Positions 18,537 through 27,182 are shown, counted from the first letter of the stretch. The stretch is DNA of 64,000 nt from an uncultured Bacteroidales bacterium (GCA_944326305.1 CALVDL010000001.1:124001-188000), one strand, 5' to 3'. Numbers and translations: made by a program. The notes: generated from the letters alone by a model not told the origin.

Positions 18537-18860
18537 ATGAAAGGTTTCAATATCAAAATTAATGGAAGGGCATTGTCAGCCGGTGTCAACGATGTCGGCA
18601 TGTCCTTCATATTCCTGAACTGCATGGATGGCGAATGCCGTATCACAGTAAGAAGTGTAGACCATATAGTCGGGAAGCAGTATGTCTGGGCCGAAGAACA
18701 GATAGAATTCGGACAGAAGGTCGAGTTTGAATTCAGTGATGTTGACAGTGTGTCGCAGCCGATCGAAGTGTCAGAAGCGGAAGTGATGAGTTTGGACGAT
18801 ATAAAACTTGAGGCCTACCGTAGAGCAAAGAAGACCCTGCAGGAGGAGGGAGTCATATGA
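18537..18860 (+). CDS. Small unknown protein, first of four tandem paralogues
   Basis: 107 residues from ATG 18537; an in-frame TTG three codons earlier was rejected. I do not recognise the family. It has an N-terminal strand MKGFNIKINGRALSAG, a beta-rich middle with KVEFEFSDVD, and a predicted C-terminal helix LEAYRRAKKTLQEEGVI. The same plan (GD-x-V-x-VEF-x-D, then a charged helix ending EEGLI/KKGLI) recurs in the next three genes. There is no signal peptide or membrane segment. The stop overlaps the next start as ATGA. Base composition is visibly more AT-rich than in the susC operon. It lies 117 nt after DUF5107, so read-through transcription is possible. Confidence 0.7.
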   Translation: MKGFNIKINGRALSAGVNDVGMSFIFLNCMDGECRITVRSVDHIVGKQYVWAEEQIEFGQKVEFEFSDVDSVSQPIEVSEAEVMSLDDIKLEAYRRAKKTLQEEGVI

Positions 18861-19177
18861 AAGGTTTTAGAATTACGGTGCACGGCAGGCAGTTCGACAT
18901 TGCCATGCCGCAAGGCAGTTTCGGAATAGTTGCGAATCTGAACCAATGGCGCAATGAAATAAATATAAACGGTGCTACATATAAATGCTTCAGATGGTAT
19001 AAAGGCGAGTTGAAGCCGGGGGACTATGTCACCGTAGAGTTTACGGACATTGAGTCACCTATGCAGCCGGAGGAGGTGGTCTTTTCGAAGGAAGAACAGA
19101 TAAATGACACCAGACGTCTTTATGACAGCCTGCGAAAGGAACTTCTTAAAAAGGGACTGATCAGTGAAAATGAATGA
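18857..19177 (+). CDS. Small unknown protein, second of four tandem paralogues
   Basis: 106 residues, no recognised family. It starts MKGFRITVHGRQFDIAM, then WYKGELKPGDYVTVEFTDIE, and ends in the helix LYDSLRKELLKKGLISENE. Its ATG overlaps the previous stop (ATGA), so it is probably translated by re-initiation. Its last 25 bases are identical to those of the fourth gene, which suggests recent duplication. It looks cytoplasmic. Confidence 0.7.
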   Translation: MKGFRITVHGRQFDIAMPQGSFGIVANLNQWRNEININGATYKCFRWYKGELKPGDYVTVEFTDIESPMQPEEVVFSKEEQINDTRRLYDSLRKELLKKGLISENE

Positions 19178-19183
19178 TATTTT

Positions 19184-19501
19184 ATGTTCGCTCTTAAGAT
19201 AACATACAAAGGTAAGGATACAGTAGTTGGGGTCAGGGATGGCCTCCTGACAGTACTGGTACATGATGAATCCGAGCGGTGCATTGTATATGCCAACTCG
19301 GTGGAGACAGAATCAAGGGAAAGAAACATCTGGTTCAATGCAGAAGAAATGGACGGGGAGATTGAGGTTGAGGTTGTGGAGACCCCGCACCTGTCCATGC
19401 CATTGAAAACAGAACAGGGCGTTTCCATCCGGAAGGCTCCGTCAAAGATAGAGAGATACCGTATGCTTGAAGAAACATTAAAAGAAAAGGGACTGATATG
19501 A
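19184..19501 (+). CDS. Small unknown protein, third of four tandem paralogues
   Basis: 105 residues, no recognised family. MFALKITYKGKDTVVGV opens the beta-rich part, the middle has MDGEIEVEVVETPHLSMP, and the C-terminal helix is IERYRMLEETLKEKGLI. It starts 6 nt after the second gene, and its stop overlaps the fourth start as ATGA. It is the most diverged of the four: the GD motif is replaced by DGE, but order and length are kept. Confidence 0.65.
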   Translation: MFALKITYKGKDTVVGVRDGLLTVLVHDESERCIVYANSVETESRERNIWFNAEEMDGEIEVEVVETPHLSMPLKTEQGVSIRKAPSKIERYRMLEETLKEKGLI

Positions 19502-19833
19502 AAGGGATAGCGCTGTCTGCACCTGACGGTAAGGTAGTCAAGGCTGTCAGGTCGACCGTCATCATCTCCAATAAGGAGGGCGTTCTCAGACTGCTGTTCA
19601 TCGGGAACGCTGAAGGGAATCCCGATATATCCCATACATGGTATTCCAGGGATTTGAGACCGGGGGACAGGTTCCGGATAAGACATTGCGATATGGCGGA
19701 GTTCGAATTGTCAGTCCCGGAATATACAGTGGACTACGGCAATCCGGATGCAATCGACGCCCTGATCCTTGAGGATTACCGAAAACTCCGGAAAGAGCTG
19801 ATAGAGGAGGGACTGATCAGTGAAAATGAATGA
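19498..19833 (+). CDS. Small unknown protein, fourth of four tandem paralogues
   Basis: 111 residues, no recognised family. It starts MKGIALSAPDGKVVKAV, then WYSRDLRPGDRFRIRHCDMA, and ends YRKLRKELIEEGLISENE. The C-terminal ISENE is shared with the second gene. The start overlaps the previous stop. The gene is convergent with the AAA-ATPase-like gene at 19904, with 70 nt between them. Confidence 0.7.
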   Translation: MKGIALSAPDGKVVKAVRSTVIISNKEGVLRLLFIGNAEGNPDISHTWYSRDLRPGDRFRIRHCDMAEFELSVPEYTVDYGNPDAIDALILEDYRKLRKELIEEGLISENE

Positions 19834-19903
19834 AGACTCGTCAGAGTAGCACCTAAGCGTCAGCGAGGCTTCTGGAAAAAGCAGTGCAGGAAGATTCCTC
19901 GGT

Positions 19904-21463
19904 TCAGGCATTCGGACTCCGTACGAGCCACTTGTCGATGTTCCTGGTCTCAGAAGAAAAATTCACCCCTATTGTGTAGACTTTACGGCTGTCCCCCGCA
20001 AACGGAAGAGCGTACTGCGTCTCCTCGATCTGTGCAATTGCCTGCTCTGCACTGCCGTCCAGCTTGAATTCCATCACATATACATAACTGTCGGTCTGCA
20101 ATACAAGGTCTATCCTGCCGCGCGACGTGTGGTATTCTACCTGCGTGTACAGGCCTGCCAGTCGGAATACGATGAAAAGCACGTTCTGGTAGTGAAGTTC
20201 TGCATCCTTCGCCAGCTCATACGGACAGTCCGCCAGGAAAGACTGAAGACGCTCCATGAAACCATTGATGTTCCCGGACTTTACATCGTTAATGAAGTCC
20301 CATATCGCGAACCCGCTCTCCGTCTCATGCAATGGAGTATAATACGGCAGCAGGAACTTGATGAAACCTTCCTCTACTTCCCTGTTCGGGAAGCCCAGCT
20401 CATATATGCGAGGTTCAGGTATGTATCCTTTTATGGTAAGGTATCCGCTCTGGTATATCACCGGGACAGGATGTGTAGAGGATGCGTCGATGCTGTCAAG
20501 TACATCGGAAGTCGTCTTCACATGGACCATCCTGTAAAGGTCGTACCTGTGCAGTTTCAAGAGCTCTACCAGATATGTCGGAGTCCCTGTCTCGAACCAG
20601 TAGCTGCCGTACTGCCTTTTCTTGAATGTGTTCAGCAGGCTGAAAGGGTTGTAGATCCCTGGACTGAAAGGAAAGAAATGATAGCCGTCATAGTCGGCCT
20701 TCAGCTGCTCGCAAGCCTGCTCGAATGTCTGGCCGTTGGCCTGGGCCAGTTCCAGGATGTCTTCGCTGAAGTTATTCAGGAGCTCTTCTCCGGTAATTCC
20801 GCAGATGTCGAAGTAATTCCTGTCCCAGGAAATGTCCTCGAGATTGTTCAGGTCATTGAACACGCTCACTTTCCCGAACTTAGTCACGCCGGTGAGCAGC
20901 GCGAACTTGATATACCCGTCCATTGACTTCAGGACTCCGTAGAATGCCTTTAGTGTGCTTCTGTATTCATTTTGCAGTCTGTCGTCACCTATGGCCTGAA
21001 GCATGGGCTTGTCATACTCGTCTATCAGGATGACAACACGCTCTCCTTCCTTTGTCGCAGCCCGCTTTATCGTACCCTCGAATCTTGCGGAAAGTGATTT
21101 CTCATGTGGATTTGAGCCGTACAGGCTCTCCCATTCGGTAAGGGCCAGGTCCAGTTTTCTCTCAAGGGCCTCCAGTGTATCGTATTTCTCTGTATTCAGG
21201 TCCAGATGAAGTACGGGATACCGATTCCAGTCCTTCTCTAGAGCTTGAATTGCAAGCCCTTCGAAAAGTTCTTTCTTTCCCTGGAAATATGCCTCCAATG
21301 TGCTGATCAACAAGCTTTTCCCGAACCGTCTAGGACGGCTCAGAAAATAGTAGCTTCCCGTCTTTGCAAGCTGGTATACCAGCGCTGTCTTGTCTATGTA
21401 ACAGTATCCGTCCCTGCGGATTTTCTCGAAATTCTGTATTCCTACCGGATATAACTTGCCCAT
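19904..21463 (-). CDS. AAA-ATPase-like protein with PD-(D/E)XK nuclease-like C-terminus
   Basis: 519 residues. The N-terminus is the hallmark of the AAA-ATPase_like family: YPVGIQNFEKIRRDGYCYID, then the Walker A variant SRPRRFGKS (42-50), with VVILIDEYDKPML as Walker B. The C-terminus, GRIDLVLQTDSYVYVMEFKL, fits the PD-(D/E)XK nuclease superfamily motif (Asp…Glu-x-Lys). Many copies occur in Bacteroidetes genomes. The function is unknown, and mobile or defence roles have been guessed. It is complete and has its own -7 box at 21490-21497. Confidence 0.88.
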   Translation of the reverse strand: MGKLYPVGIQNFEKIRRDGYCYIDKTALVYQLAKTGSYYFLSRPRRFGKSLLISTLEAYFQGKKELFEGLAIQALEKDWNRYPVLHLDLNTEKYDTLEALERKLDLALTEWESLYGSNPHEKSLSARFEGTIKRAATKEGERVVILIDEYDKPMLQAIGDDRLQNEYRSTLKAFYGVLKSMDGYIKFALLTGVTKFGKVSVFNDLNNLEDISWDRNYFDICGITGEELLNNFSEDILELAQANGQTFEQACEQLKADYDGYHFFPFSPGIYNPFSLLNTFKKRQYGSYWFETGTPTYLVELLKLHRYDLYRMVHVKTTSDVLDSIDASSTHPVPVIYQSGYLTIKGYIPEPRIYELGFPNREVEEGFIKFLLPYYTPLHETESGFAIWDFINDVKSGNINGFMERLQSFLADCPYELAKDAELHYQNVLFIVFRLAGLYTQVEYHTSRGRIDLVLQTDSYVYVMEFKLDGSAEQAIAQIEETQYALPFAGDSRKVYTIGVNFSSETRNIDKWLVRSPNA

Positions 21464-21489
21464 CGCCTGTGATTCTACTTTTATTTCCC

Positions 21490-21497
21490 CAAAGATA
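21490..21497 (-). promoter_or_regulatory. -7 box of the AAA-ATPase-like gene
   Basis: The minus strand reads TATCTTTG, matching TAnnTTTG, 27 bp before the ATG at 21463. Confidence 0.35.
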
Positions 21498-21553
21498 CAA
21501 ATTTATGCAATTATCCTTGAATGCGCCATATTTCCGAGTATAGGATATATACA

Positions 21554-21669
21554 CCTCGCTCCAGTGGCATATCCCGAAAAAGGCTCCTCCGATTTTCTTC
21601 GTGGAGCGGTCGGCGGAACATATTATTGATGTGTTGCCGGAAGCATATAGCGTGTCTTTCCCGGATTTT
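21554..21669 (-). pseudogene. DUF4434 gene fragment
   Basis: These 116 bp align without gaps to 26585-26700, inside the DUF4434 lipoprotein gene, with about 15 mismatches by my count. Read on the minus strand they give KDTLYASGNTSII, then RSTKKIGGAFFGICHWSEV, against RSTKKAGGAFVGICHWSEV in the intact gene. There is no start codon in front, and unrelated sequence flanks both sides. It is a gene remnant, or a copied segment, between the AAA-ATPase-like gene and the GH3 gene. Confidence 0.8.
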
Positions 21670-21708
21670 CCGGAGCCGCCATGCCTTGCTTACGAGGGAT
21701 GTTGGAAC

Positions 21709-23982
21709 TCAGATTATCCGTATTTTTATTCTCTGGTTCTGGACCATTATGTAATAGTCTCCTTTTTCAAGGAAACGTTCTCCGTCTTCATTGACGAAGC
21801 CAAGGTCTCTCAGCGGCTCTATCTCGAAAGTGAACGTACGGCTTTCTCCCGCTTTTATCATCTGTTTTTCAAAGTGCTTCAGTTCCTTTACAGGGCGGGT
21901 GATTGTGCAGTATGGGTCGCATATGTACCACTGTACGGTTTCTTTGCCGTCTTTGTCTCCTGTATTGGTGACGGTTATCTGTGCCGTAAACTTCTGTCCG
22001 GATGATATTTCGATGGCGTCATCCTCTGTCCCGGATGCTGTTCTGCCCCCGGGCAGGGTGGCTGTGAGCGGCCCGTAGTGGAAATCTGTGTAGCTAAGGC
22101 CATAGCCGAATTCAAACATAGGTGTGCTCTGGATGTCCTGGTATTCTCCTTGTGCGCCTGTGCGGCCGCTGTTCCTGTGGTTATAATATATTGGAATCTG
22201 CCCCGTGGAGTATGGGAATGTCACTGCGAGTTTCCCGGAAGGGTTGTATTTTCCGCTGAGTATGCCTGCGGTGGCAGGACCTGCCATTACTCCGGGCTGC
22301 CATATTTCGAGCATCGCGTCAGCCATCGGAGCTATCCGGCTGAGGTCTACCGGCCTTCCGCTGGAGATGAGCACTGCTATGGGTTTTCCGGACTTTTTCA
22401 ACTCCACAAGCAGCTGCTCCTGTATTTCCGGAAGTGCGATGGTTGACCGTGATGCGTTTTCTCCGCTCCAGGCGCGTTTCTCCCCTAAGCAGAGCACTAT
22501 GACATCTGATTTTGAGGCGGCTGCCATGGCTTCGGGAAATCCTGATGTGTCCTCGCCGTCGAAGTCACACCCCTTGGCGTAGTTTACCTCAAACTCCCCT
22601 TCCTTTGATGCGAGAATACCGTCATAGATACTGATCACGTCATCTTCACTCCCGCGTCCTTCCCAGGATCCGAGCATATCGAAGCGGTTCTTTACTATTG
22701 GGCCGATAAGGGCAATCTTGGATGATTTCTTGAGGGGAAGCAGATTTTTGTCGTTTTTAAGAAGTACCATTGATTCCTGGGCAAGCTGCTCTGCTGTCTC
22801 AAGGTACTCGGGAAGCAGGAATCTCTCTTTGGCTTCGGTTTCTGCTGTGTAGGGGTTTTCAAACAGCCCCAGCATGAATTTCAGCCTCAGGATGCGCCTT
22901 ACGGCATCGTCCAGCCTTTCCTGTGCTACGAGGCCTTCACTTACCAGGTCCGCGAGATTCTCCCGGTAGCAATTGTCTACCATATCCATGTCAAGGCCGG
23001 CATTGAACGCATACAGAGTGGCTGTCTTCCTGTCCGGGGCCATGCCCTGGGTGATGAGCTGGTCGACTGCGTTCCAGTCGCCGACTACGAAGCCCGTGTG
23101 CCCCCATTTTTCTTTCAGGACTTCTGTCATTGTATAATGGTTGGCTGACGCAGGAGTGCCGCTTATGGTGTTGAATGAGCTCATGAGCGTGGCTGCTCCC
23201 GCCTTTACCCCCGCCTCGAATGAAGGCAGGTATGTGTCCCATAATGTCTGGCGGGAAATTTCGGTGGGGACATAGTCGCGTCCGGCTTCCGAAGCCCCGT
23301 AGCCCACATAGTGTTTCAGGCATGCGGCGATACTGCCTTCTGCGGACAGGTCATCGCCCTGGTAGGCCTTTACTGAAGTGGCTGACATTACGGAGCAGAG
23401 GTAAGGATCTTCCCCGAATCCTTCCGCTATACGGCCCCATCTCCCGTCGCGGGCGATGTCCACCATAGGAGAGAAAGTCCAGTCGATGCCAGTTGCTTCC
23501 GCTTCCCTTGCCGCCACCCTGCATGCCTGGGCCACAAGGTCCGGGTTCCATGAGGCTGCCTGTCCGAGGGGAATCGGGAAAACGGTCTTGAATCCGTGTA
23601 TTACATCGAATCCGAACAAAATGGGTATGCCAAGCCGGGTGTTTTCTATGGCTTCTTTCTGCATGGCATTGCGCAGTCTCGGGTCTGTTCCTACGAATAT
23701 CAAGGAGCCTTCCTCTCCTGTAAATTTTTTTACTGTTTCTCCGATGTTGTTTATATTGTCGTTGTTGCCGAGAACATACTGGCTTAGCTGGAGTATTTTC
23801 TCCTCAAGGGTCATGCGGGAAAGAAGGTCTTCGACCCGGCTGTCTATAGTGGCCCGGGCATCTTTGTAGATTGTCTTTTCTTCCTTTTTGTCTGCTGCCT
23901 GTACGGGTGTGCCTGTCCAGGTCAATGATAGGCAGGATGCGACAAGAATTGCCGTTGCTGTCCTGATTGATAGTGGCTGCAT
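21709..23982 (-). CDS. Family GH3 beta-glycosidase, periplasmic
   Basis: 757 residues, the usual length for BglX-type GH3 enzymes. Signal peptide MQPLSIRTATAILVASCLSL…VQAA. The GH3 N-terminal barrel has LGIPILFGFDVIHG, WTFSPMVDIARDGRWGR and CLKHYVGYGASEAGRDY. The nucleophile Asp302 lies in GFVVGDW. The C-terminal domain has LLPLKKSSKIALIGP and a fibronectin III-like end (VTNTGDKDGKETVQWYI). It removes beta-linked sugars, usually glucose or xylose, from non-reducing ends. It probably finishes oligosaccharides imported by the susCD system, although it is transcribed separately. Confidence 0.95.
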   Translation of the reverse strand: MQPLSIRTATAILVASCLSLTWTGTPVQAADKKEEKTIYKDARATIDSRVEDLLSRMTLEEKILQLSQYVLGNNDNINNIGETVKKFTGEEGSLIFVGTDPRLRNAMQKEAIENTRLGIPILFGFDVIHGFKTVFPIPLGQAASWNPDLVAQACRVAAREAEATGIDWTFSPMVDIARDGRWGRIAEGFGEDPYLCSVMSATSVKAYQGDDLSAEGSIAACLKHYVGYGASEAGRDYVPTEISRQTLWDTYLPSFEAGVKAGAATLMSSFNTISGTPASANHYTMTEVLKEKWGHTGFVVGDWNAVDQLITQGMAPDRKTATLYAFNAGLDMDMVDNCYRENLADLVSEGLVAQERLDDAVRRILRLKFMLGLFENPYTAETEAKERFLLPEYLETAEQLAQESMVLLKNDKNLLPLKKSSKIALIGPIVKNRFDMLGSWEGRGSEDDVISIYDGILASKEGEFEVNYAKGCDFDGEDTSGFPEAMAAASKSDVIVLCLGEKRAWSGENASRSTIALPEIQEQLLVELKKSGKPIAVLISSGRPVDLSRIAPMADAMLEIWQPGVMAGPATAGILSGKYNPSGKLAVTFPYSTGQIPIYYNHRNSGRTGAQGEYQDIQSTPMFEFGYGLSYTDFHYGPLTATLPGGRTASGTEDDAIEISSGQKFTAQITVTNTGDKDGKETVQWYICDPYCTITRPVKELKHFEKQMIKAGESRTFTFEIEPLRDLGFVNEDGERFLEKGDYYIMVQNQRIKIRII

Positions 23983-24065
23983 TTTAATAAAAATTATTAA
24001 TTAATCTGCATATATTGTTATTTATATGAGTGAGGTGTAAAAATATAAAAAATATTTAATATTAT

Positions 24066-24073
24066 CAAAAGTA
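24066..24073 (-). promoter_or_regulatory. Possible -7 box upstream of the GH3 gene
   Basis: The minus strand reads TACTTTTG (TAnnTTTG), 84 bp before the ATG at 23982. TTTG at 24093-24090 is only 16 bp upstream, shorter than the usual spacing, so the call is weak. Confidence 0.25.
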
Positions 24074-24214
24074 TAATGGTCATGCAGGGCAAATTCATTT
24101 GATATACGACAATATATATCTTTTCATTTCCGACATATCTTGTATTTCACGACTTTATCACATTTCCGTAATATTCCCGTGCTCCTGCCCTGCAGGTATC
24201 TGCAATGGCGGATT

Positions 24215-25366
24215 TTAAATTGTCGGCAAGCTGCCGTATATTTTGTTTATCCACATTGCAAAAAGTTTGTCAGTCACTGAAAATATTTTGTCGGCTTCCG
24301 TAACAAGGTCTTTATCCAAAAGTTTTCTTGCGGCCGACTGCACGGAACTGGCAGAGGTAAGGCTGTGGCGTTTGATGAATTCCGAAGATGTAATGTGTTC
24401 TGCTTCACCTTCCTTGGCTATAGCATACAGGAGTGTTTTCTGTTTTTCCGGAATGTTGGACAGGATTTCACGGAAAATGGTGTCGTTTGACGCTATCATT
24501 TCATTGATTGCTCTGCGTATAGTTTCTATTGTACATTCAGCTCCTTCAGGAGTATCGGCAAAAGCCTCATTGAATGTTTTCTGCATGTAATACGTGTGTC
24601 CCTTGAACAGATTATACACTTTTTCGACATTGGCTGCATCAACCTTTCTCTGGCATTGTTTGAAATGGTTTACTACGAACGGAATATATATTTCGGGGGC
24701 AATGGCTTTCAGTTCCAGTATATCCGCACTATGATAAAATGGTCTGGCTGCCGATGAAAACATTTCCTGCATCATGTGCCGTTCGCTCCCTGCGAATATA
24801 AAATTGCTGTTCTCCTGCTTCTGGATATGCGAACGCAAAAGAGCCTCGATGTTTCTTTCCGGATATTTGGCTATCTGCTGAAATTCATCAATGGCGATTA
24901 TACAGCGCTTGTCCGCATGGCTCAGATACTGGAAAATTTCATCCAAAGTATATTCAGGTCGCTCTATATCGCCCAGCTCCATATTGAAAACCGGCAGACC
25001 TGACATTGGGTCGAAACCGAATTTTCCCATGATGGACTTCAATGTCTGTATGAACAGTTTGGCCATCTTCCGGCTGTGCGGAAGGAGTGATTCATATATT
25101 TCCTTTCCCAGCAGGTAAGTAAATTCCCGCAGGCTTGATGTATGTAATATGTCAATAAAGAAGGTGTAGTATTCTTTGCTGATTTCCGGCTTGTCATAGC
25201 AAAACTGTATCAGACCTGTTTTCCCCATTCTCCGCGGAGATATGATGACAAGGTTATTGCCATTGGTGATGGACTTTATGAGCCTGGCAGATTCTGTGAC
25301 CCTGTCGCAGAAATACTCAGGAGCTATCTTTCCGGTTACTATGAATGGATTTATTTTTGTCGCCAT
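24215..25366 (-). CDS. AAA family ATPase (Bacteroidetes IAPEYFCDR type)
   Basis: 383 residues from ATG 25366. An upstream ATG at 25384 is in frame but lies at or before the predicted transcription start, so I chose the inner one (MATKINPFIV). It opens with VTGKIAPEYFCDRVTES, has a Walker A variant ISPRRMGKT (42-50) and the Walker B CIIAIDEFQQI. The C-terminal part resembles a winged helix (SSEFIKRHSLTSASSVQSAA). This family is common in Bacteroides and its role is unknown. Codon use is AT-richer than in the neighbouring glycan genes, which hints at transfer. Confidence 0.85.
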   Translation of the reverse strand: MATKINPFIVTGKIAPEYFCDRVTESARLIKSITNGNNLVIISPRRMGKTGLIQFCYDKPEISKEYYTFFIDILHTSSLREFTYLLGKEIYESLLPHSRKMAKLFIQTLKSIMGKFGFDPMSGLPVFNMELGDIERPEYTLDEIFQYLSHADKRCIIAIDEFQQIAKYPERNIEALLRSHIQKQENSNFIFAGSERHMMQEMFSSAARPFYHSADILELKAIAPEIYIPFVVNHFKQCQRKVDAANVEKVYNLFKGHTYYMQKTFNEAFADTPEGAECTIETIRRAINEMIASNDTIFREILSNIPEKQKTLLYAIAKEGEAEHITSSEFIKRHSLTSASSVQSAARKLLDKDLVTEADKIFSVTDKLFAMWINKIYGSLPTI

Positions 25367-25381
25367 GTAGAATGTTTTATG

Positions 25382-25413
25382 CAAACGTAATTATTTGATT
25401 TGAATTATGCAAA
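25382..25413 (-). promoter_or_regulatory. Promoter of the AAA ATPase gene
   Basis: On the minus strand TTTG (25413-25410), a 20-bp spacer and TACGTTTG (25389-25382) match both elements of the Bacteroidetes promoter with ideal spacing. Transcription would start near 25376, which supports the start codon at 25366. Confidence 0.6.
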
Positions 25414-25529
25414 CAAAATAATATAAAAATCTCGTTTAAATATTTCATAATAACCTCAGGTACATCACCCTGTATGGCTTTACCGCCGGCTGCGGCTGGA
25501 ATTGTCCAACTATTATAAATGACGTGAAT

Positions 25530-25601
25530 ATGGGAAATTATACATGTCAGCGCCCCATGCATCCGGGCGAGCTTCTGAAAGAGGAAGCAGAATACAGGTG
25601 A
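25530..25601 (+). pseudogene. HigA-like antitoxin N-terminal stub
   Basis: A 23-codon frame encoding MGNYTCQRPMHPGELLKEEA, then EYR and TGA. The HPGELLKEE…EYR segment is how HigA-family antitoxins begin; the helix-turn-helix that should follow (about 70 residues) is missing. No toxin gene is recognisable next to it. It is probably the remains of a HigBA toxin-antitoxin pair. Confidence 0.5.
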
Positions 25602-25649
25602 CTGCCCAGACGGCGCTCTGATGTGCAATGGGAAGGCGGCAGATGCTCT

Positions 25650-27050
25650 CTACTGCCCGTCTATGTAACTTTCGTATTCCCTGAACAGGTCTTCCGTCTT
25701 CTCTTCCCCGACCCGGATCCTTGCCCTGGGGTCGCTGAACACCCCGGGGAACTGGTAGCAGATGACTTTCTCGAAATTGCTGAATGTCTCGAGGTCGTCC
25801 GTGATTCCCTTGATGTCCCTCGGATACAGGGAGGCGTCGCCATAGAACAGGAAAGCCTCGAGGTCGAACCACAGGTGCGCTCCGGCCTTGTCGCACAGGC
25901 CTTGCAGTATGTCTGCCGCTTCCTGTCCGGTTATGTCGTCTTCAGGCATCCTCGCGAACCCGAACGGACACAGGATATCCAGGTTTTCCAGCAGGGCCGG
26001 GTAGGTGTCCAGCCCGTCCCGTATGCCGAAAGAGTTTGTGGCGAGCATGACGGGCTTGCCTGGGGCCAGCGAAGCGCAGAAACTCTTGAACTCCTTGAAA
26101 AACGTCACTATTTCCTGCTTTCTCTGCGCCCTCATTTCCGGTGTCTTTTCCCAGTTGTCGAGGCTTCCTCCGGATTCTTCCGGCACATAGAAGCCGTAGA
26201 AGGATTTGTGGTGGCCGTATCTTTCCCAGACCTCCCGGGCTGCCTGTTTGTGCCACTTGAGGGATTCTTCCGAGAAGTCGAACCATGCATACAGACCGAT
26301 CCCGGGGAGCACATGCATGCCGAGTCTGTCCGCCTCGGAGAATATGGCCTCTACCGGGTCCTCTGCCGTAATCTGTACCCTTCCTCCGTACAGTCCGGAG
26401 TCATAATATGCCTTCCCCGGATAGGTGTCTGCCGTCATTGTGTGTTTCCCGACGTATTCCTCGTTCCGGAAAAGCTCCTGGATGACGATTATATCCATTC
26501 CGAGCCTGTGCATCGACCTGACCATCATCCTCCAGTCCTCGTCCGTCAGTTTCCGTATGTCGTCGTTCCAGTGTTTCCCCTCTACTTCGCTCCAGTGGCA
26601 TATCCCGACAAAGGCCCCTCCTGCTTTCTTCGTGGAGCGGGTGCCGGAATGTATTATTGATGTATTGCCGGAAGCATATAATGTGTCTTTCCCGGATATT
26701 GCCTCAAGTACAATTGTATTGTCCCCTGAAATCTTTCCTGTTTCATATATGTGTTTCAGGCATATTGATTCTCCTGGTTTCACTTTTTCAGATTGGTTGA
26801 AAATCTGTTCCTTGAGGCCGGCTTGTGTCCTGTATATGTTTATTTCGTATGTTTTTTCCTTGCAGCTGTTGTTTATGAGTCCGGCGCGGATGTCCAGGTC
26901 GGTTTTGTCGGTAATTTCCCCGGGGGGCAAGAGTGTGAGGAAAATGCTGTCTGCTCTGCCGCATGATGAAGAAATGAGAATCAGTGCAAGTGCAGCGGCA
27001 AACGGATGTCCGCAGGAAAAATTGCGTTTTTTCAGTGGTGGTAAAATCAT
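25650..27050 (-). CDS. DUF4434 family lipoprotein
   Basis: 466 residues. The N-terminal signal MILPPLKKRNFSCGHPFAAALALILISSSC ends in a lipobox Cys. Residues from about 35 to 150 form an extra beta domain. The DUF4434 barrel then starts at KAGGAFVGICHWSEVEG and continues with LGMDIIVIQELFRNEEYVG, LGMHVLPGIGLYAWFDF, FYGFYVPEESGG (a conserved Glu at the strand end) and HLWFDLEAFLF. It looks like a glycoside hydrolase of unknown specificity. A 116-bp piece of this gene is duplicated at 21554-21669. It is divergent from a second DUF4434 gene. Confidence 0.75.
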   Translation of the reverse strand: MILPPLKKRNFSCGHPFAAALALILISSSCGRADSIFLTLLPPGEITDKTDLDIRAGLINNSCKEKTYEINIYRTQAGLKEQIFNQSEKVKPGESICLKHIYETGKISGDNTIVLEAISGKDTLYASGNTSIIHSGTRSTKKAGGAFVGICHWSEVEGKHWNDDIRKLTDEDWRMMVRSMHRLGMDIIVIQELFRNEEYVGKHTMTADTYPGKAYYDSGLYGGRVQITAEDPVEAIFSEADRLGMHVLPGIGLYAWFDFSEESLKWHKQAAREVWERYGHHKSFYGFYVPEESGGSLDNWEKTPEMRAQRKQEIVTFFKEFKSFCASLAPGKPVMLATNSFGIRDGLDTYPALLENLDILCPFGFARMPEDDITGQEAADILQGLCDKAGAHLWFDLEAFLFYGDASLYPRDIKGITDDLETFSNFEKVICYQFPGVFSDPRARIRVGEEKTEDLFREYESYIDGQ

Positions 27051-27153
27051 AATAATAAAATTTGACAGTAAAGTTAAATAATTATTGTAAATATGACGGG
27101 CTTAATTATAAATAAAATTATAAATATTGTGTGATATATTGATAAAAATAATA

Positions 27154-27161
27154 TATATTTG
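27154..27161 (+). promoter_or_regulatory. -7 box for the DUF4434/epimerase unit
   Basis: TATATTTG matches TAnnTTTG, 22 bp before the ATG at 27183, in a very AT-rich divergent region. Confidence 0.35.
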
Positions 27162-27182
27162 TGATAAAATCATTGTTTTTAT

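Noticed and set aside
21521..21754. Plus-strand frame near the GH3 end
   Set aside because: It is antisense to the DUF4434 fragment and the GH3 end; the homology is on the minus strand.
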